Part shown: positions 60,908 through 64,000 of the stretch, piece after piece
Position numbering within the stretch: position 1 is the first letter of the stretch
Layout: the number at the start of each line of letters is the position of its first letter
Assembly: GCA_965261195.1 (NCBI GenBank)
Contig: OZ253455.1
Location: 3,720,001-3,784,000 of the forward strand
DNA length: 64,000 nt
Direction: 5' to 3'
From: Bin87 sp965261195
GTDB taxonomy: Bacteria; Chloroflexota; Dehalococcoidia; Lucifugimonadales; UBA3495
Program-made: the position numbers and the translations under genes
The notes under the pieces: model-generated
What the model was told of the DNA's origin: nothing
Seen by the model: the letters and a program-made list of their open reading frames with translations, nothing else
Database searches by the model: none

Positions 60908-62992
60908 ATGGCCAGTTACCGCAAGCACGAGGCTCAGGATTGGGCCTGGCAGACCTTGAAGGGCCAATGGACGACTCTGGTAACTCCATTCACGCCTGAT
61001 AACCAGGTGGACACAGCGGGTCTGCGCCACAACATCCGCCACGTGCGCAGCCTGGGCGTAAGGGGCGGCGGTTGCACCTGGAATATGGGCGAATTCTGGA
61101 GCCTCGACGAAGCCGAACGGCGCCTGGTTATGGACACCGTAGCCGACGAAGCTGCCGGCCGCTGGCTGATCGGCGCTCACGTGACCGACACCTCCCTGCG
61201 GGAGAGTATTGCGCTGGCCCAGCACGCCCAGCACCGGGGCTTCGACCTGCTGATAATTGCCCCATCATACATGGTCACCAAAACTGAGGATCAGGTGGTC
61301 GAATTCGTGCGCCAGGTGGCCGATTCCACCGATCTGGCGATGATGTTCTACAACTCACCACAGTTCGGCATCACCATCAGCCCCCAGGGATTGAAGCGTT
61401 TGTGCGCCATTCCCAATCTGGTCGGGGTCAAAGAGGCCAGTTTCAACCAGCAAATATCCATTGAAACCCACCTGCTGGTCGGGCGGGACGCCATCATCAG
61501 CACCCCTGACGAGTGGATATTCCACAAGGCCAAGCAGTTGGGCTTCCAACAACAGGTGATGTTCGCCAACACCTCCGACTGGCGGTTCGACACGCCGGAG
61601 CACAATCCTTACACCCGGTTCATTGACAAGGCCACGGCTGGCAATCTGGACATGGAGTACTACGACCGCTACATCAAGAACATCAAGGCGTTGTCCGACC
61701 AGTGGTGGGGCGGCACCATGAAAAAGACCGGCGGCGCACTCCCGGTTGCCATGTGCAAAGCCTGGGGCGAGATGATGGGTATGGCTGGCGGCAGCGTCCG
61801 CGCGCCGCTCACCGACCTCACTGCCGAGGAAAAGGCCGAGCTGTGGCGCGAGTTGGAACCGCTGCTGCCCCGCCCCGTAACTGCCGCCTCGTCTGACCGC
61901 GAAGTCATTCATGGCCGCGCCCACGCTCCCTGGCTGACCGGCAACGGAGCAAAAAGCACGAACGGCGACGCACCCGATTCCGGCATGATGCTGCTGGTCA
62001 GCGTGCAGGATATGCCCGAGGCGTTGGAAGCCGACCGGGGCGGAGCCGACATCATTGATGTCAAGAACCTCCAGGAAGCGTTGGTCGGTTCCGGGCACCC
62101 TAACCTCGTGAGGGAAGTTCGCGAACGGATCCCCATGCACAAACACGTCAGCGTTACGCTGGGCGTCGTGCCCAACCAGCCGGGGACGGTGGCCATGGCG
62201 GTACACGCCGCTGCGTTGCTCGATGCCACCTCCGTTAAGGTGGGGTTCCAGGTGGCCGAATATGACACCGCCCGGCAGGTGCTGCGGGAGGCGCGGGAGG
62301 CGCTGGGCAATTCGGAGACCAAGCTGATTGGCTCCCTGTTCGCCGACAACGTGCTGTTTGAAGGCGGGCTCGACCCCCATCTGATGGTGAAGCTGGCCAA
62401 AGAGGGGCAGTGCGACGGATTCTTGATTGACACCCTGACTAAGGACGGGCGCAACCTGTTCGACTTTATGCCCGAGCCGGTGCTCCGCGACATGGTAATG
62501 GAAGCTAAACAGGCGGGATTGAGCACGGCGTTGAGCGGGCACCTGAAGCTGGAAAATCTGGACGAACTGGCCCGCATCAATCCGGACATCGTGGGGGTGC
62601 GGGGGGCGGTATGCTCCAGTGGCGAACGCGACCGGGCGGTTGCCTGGGAAGCTGTGGCCTACTTCAAGGAGCAGCTGGAACTCCGCAAGACCGGCCAGAT
62701 TGACGTACGCGCTCCCGTGAAAACGACTGGCAACGGCAATGGCAACGGCGACACCGGTTGGACTATCGTTGATGGGCGAGGCAAGAACTGCGCGGGAGTC
62801 ATCGCAGCGCTCAGCCGTCAAATGGAATACGACCGCACCTCGTTCATTGAGGCCATCCTGCATGATGCCTTGAATATCTACGACGTCGTGTATTGGGCCG
62901 AGCAGGCCGGCCACCGGCTGCTCACCCAACGCAAGGAAAATGATGGCACACTGCGGGTGCTCATCCAGCCCTACGCAAACGGCAGCCATTAG
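60908..62992 (+). CDS. Three-domain fusion: DapA-like aldolase + MfnB-like synthase + TusA-like domain
   Basis: 694 residues. Domain 1 (about 1-325): DHDPS/NAL-type barrel with FYNSP (tyrosine) and VGVKEAS (Schiff-base lysine). Domain 2 (about 357-600): MfnB/(5-formylfuran-4-yl)methyl phosphate synthase-like, with MLLVSVQDMPEALEA, GGADIIDVKN (lysine), TSVKVG and DTLTKDGRNLFDF, keeping the Asp-x3-Lys pair. Domain 3 (about 617-693): TusA-like, VDGRGKNCAGVIAAL with the Cys but not the CPxP prolines, then GHRLLTQRKENDG. MfnB makes a furan precursor; such a fusion is not familiar to me. Confidence 0.85.
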   Translation: MASYRKHEAQDWAWQTLKGQWTTLVTPFTPDNQVDTAGLRHNIRHVRSLGVRGGGCTWNMGEFWSLDEAERRLVMDTVADEAAGRWLIGAHVTDTSLRESIALAQHAQHRGFDLLIIAPSYMVTKTEDQVVEFVRQVADSTDLAMMFYNSPQFGITISPQGLKRLCAIPNLVGVKEASFNQQISIETHLLVGRDAIISTPDEWIFHKAKQLGFQQQVMFANTSDWRFDTPEHNPYTRFIDKATAGNLDMEYYDRYIKNIKALSDQWWGGTMKKTGGALPVAMCKAWGEMMGMAGGSVRAPLTDLTAEEKAELWRELEPLLPRPVTAASSDREVIHGRAHAPWLTGNGAKSTNGDAPDSGMMLLVSVQDMPEALEADRGGADIIDVKNLQEALVGSGHPNLVREVRERIPMHKHVSVTLGVVPNQPGTVAMAVHAAALLDATSVKVGFQVAEYDTARQVLREAREALGNSETKLIGSLFADNVLFEGGLDPHLMVKLAKEGQCDGFLIDTLTKDGRNLFDFMPEPVLRDMVMEAKQAGLSTALSGHLKLENLDELARINPDIVGVRGAVCSSGERDRAVAWEAVAYFKEQLELRKTGQIDVRAPVKTTGNGNGNGDTGWTIVDGRGKNCAGVIAALSRQMEYDRTSFIEAILHDALNIYDVVYWAEQAGHRLLTQRKENDGTLRVLIQPYANGSH

Positions 62993-63353
62993 TCCCGATT
63001 GGGCAGTTCGAGAACGGCCGCTCCCCGGCGTCTGTCAGGGAGCCGCTTCATTTCGCATTCCTACCGTCATTGCGGGGAGCGCAGCGACGTGGCAATCGCG
63101 ATGAGGTTGAACGCGCGTTGGCGAACTAGCATTTTTACAGCGACGAGATAGACTACAGCGACGAGATTGCCACGCTGCGCTCGCAATGACCGATGACGAG
63201 ATTGCCATGTTGCGCTCGCAATGACAGAGTAAGGCGGGTACTCGTGAGCGTTGACCTGCTATTGAACCGGCCCATATAATCCCGCTAGACTATCGCGTCG
63301 CTGACGGGTGGTCTTCTGCGTCAAACTCAATTGAAATCAACCTGGAGGGTTCT
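62993..63353. other. Intergenic region with three dispersed repeats
   Basis: About 360 bp. Holds one plus-strand (63066-63101) and two minus-strand copies (63160-63190, 63195-63225) of the tcattgcgag repeat. No gene-like frame. The FAD-subunit ribosome site (GGAGG) is near 63344. Confidence 0.65.
63066..63230. repeat. Cluster of three dispersed 'tcattgcgag' repeats
   Basis: One copy reads tcattgcggggagcgcagcg; two facing copies read gagattgccacgctgcgctcg and gagattgccatgttgcgctcg. Spacing of the two minus-strand copies is 35 bp. Confidence 0.75.
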
Positions 63354-64000
63354 ATGGCTCGATTCGATTACCTGGAGCCGCGTTCGCTGGAAGAGGCGTT
63401 GCAAATGCTGGCCGATGGTGGCGAGGGAACCCGACTGGTAGCCGGGAGCACCGATTTCCTGGTTCGCTTTCGCACCGGTTTTTGGCTGCCGGAAAAGGTC
63501 GTGTGTATGCAGCACGTCCCCGGGCTGGGCGACATCGACTGGAACGAAGCTGACGGCTTGTCGTTGGGGTCGATGGCCACGGTCCAGGCTATCGAACAGC
63601 ACCCCATCGTTCGCCGGCGTTACCCGGCTTTGGCGGCGGGAGCAACCGCTTTTGCCGGGGTGCAGGTCCGCAACCTGGCTACCATCGGCGGCAATGCCTG
63701 CAACGCCTCCCCCGCCGGAGATACCCTGCCGGCCCTCCTCGCCTACGACGCCGAGTGTCGCATTGTCGGTCTGGGCGGTGAGCGGTGGCTGCCCATCAAC
63801 GAATTCTTCCTCGGTCCGGGGCGCACCGCGTTGCAGCCTGGCGAGATACTGACTGAGTTGAGGTTGCCGACGCCGGAGCCAAACTCGGGCGGCCTTTACA
63901 TAAAGCATAGCCCCCGCGGAGCCATGGACATCTCCGCCGTCGGCGTGGCATCGGTGGTCAGCCTGGCCGACGACGGCGCCTGCTCCGTCGTTCGCATCGG
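63354..64000 (+). CDS. FAD-binding subunit of a molybdopterin dehydrogenase (CoxM/xanthine dehydrogenase type), cut by window end
   Basis: 215 residues are visible; the frame is open at the window end. N-terminal MARFDYLEPRSLEEALQMLADGG followed by VAGSTDFLVRFR and the FAD-binding TIGGNACNASPAGDTLPALLAYDAEC and GPGRTALQPGEILTELRLP. It matches the medium (M) FAD subunit, which normally pairs with a large Mo and small Fe-S subunit lying downstream, outside the window. GGAGG precedes the ATG. Confidence 0.9.
   Translation, partial: MARFDYLEPRSLEEALQMLADGGEGTRLVAGSTDFLVRFRTGFWLPEKVVCMQHVPGLGDIDWNEADGLSLGSMATVQAIEQHPIVRRRYPALAAGATAFAGVQVRNLATIGGNACNASPAGDTLPALLAYDAECRIVGLGGERWLPINEFFLGPGRTALQPGEILTELRLPTPEPNSGGLYIKHSPRGAMDISAVGVASVVSLADDGACSVVRI

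Noticed and set aside
61355..62989. 544-codon minus-strand frame
   Set aside because: Antisense to the fusion enzyme, no recognised motif.
1..64000. tRNA, rRNA or tmRNA genes
   Set aside because: No cloverleaf with conserved arms and no rRNA-like segment was recognised by eye on either strand; a covariance-model scan would be decisive.

Overview
The window is GC-rich, gene-dense bacterial chromosome. Gene content suggests an uncultivated Chloroflexota, probably near Dehalococcoidia/SAR202: repeated peptide ABC transporters, DUF1501/DUF1800, LLM-type oxidoreductase, NHL and SMP-30 propellers, Uma2 families and many unrelated IS elements. This placement is inference, because no rRNA, tRNA or ribosomal protein gene was seen. 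Housekeeping genes (plsY, der, argF-like, folD, queA, tlyA, pncC-like, thiD, ileS, mutM) are interleaved with accessory blocks.

Layout. 1-5211: a type II restriction-modification pair (C-terminal part of an HNH-type endonuclease facing a C5-cytosine methyltransferase), a DAO-type oxidoreductase, an FmdB-like zinc ribbon, DUF971 and a ThDP enzyme. 5561-11722: an IS island with IS1380, IS110, IS701 and IS630 elements in a row, each transposase broken by a frameshift. 11977-16546: a minus-strand cluster with plsY, der, a membrane/coiled-coil protein, an ornithine-carbamoyltransferase-like gene, DUF2335 and a small protein. 16744-23049: a thioesterase, a DUF1800-DUF1501-NHL operon with promoter and terminator, a Rieske protein and a BtuF-like protein. 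23208-28485: four tandem Uma2 genes running into folD and queA, then a fifth Uma2 on the other strand.

28519-32950: a McrBC locus with two very small membrane-protein genes lying between mcrB and mcrC, and another small membrane pair upstream. 33363-40282: an FAH-family enzyme, DUF4234 protein, tandemly duplicated membrane/coiled-coil genes, BNR and SMP-30 propellers, and three consecutive retropepsin-like genes. 40383-53474: peptide ABC transporter genes (permeases and two paralogous binding proteins, one split by an IS5 element), enoyl-CoA hydratase, tlyA, pncC-like, a second IS630 element and an 86-nt structured element with a three-way-junction fold. 53832-64000: cupin, LLM oxidoreductase, GYD protein, thiD, ileS, mutM, a three-domain fusion enzyme, and the start of a molybdopterin dehydrogenase FAD subunit.

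Two observations stand out. First, ileS carries a 90-bp in-frame segment that reads as a type I-E CRISPR repeat, a 32-nt spacer and a second repeat; the period is exactly 61 bp and the repeat stem shows a compensatory base change. Second, one 694-residue protein fuses a DapA-like aldolase, an MfnB-like (4-HFC-P synthase family) barrel and a TusA-like domain. The Uma2 array and the McrBC locus with embedded membrane genes are further candidates for undescribed defence or mobile biology.
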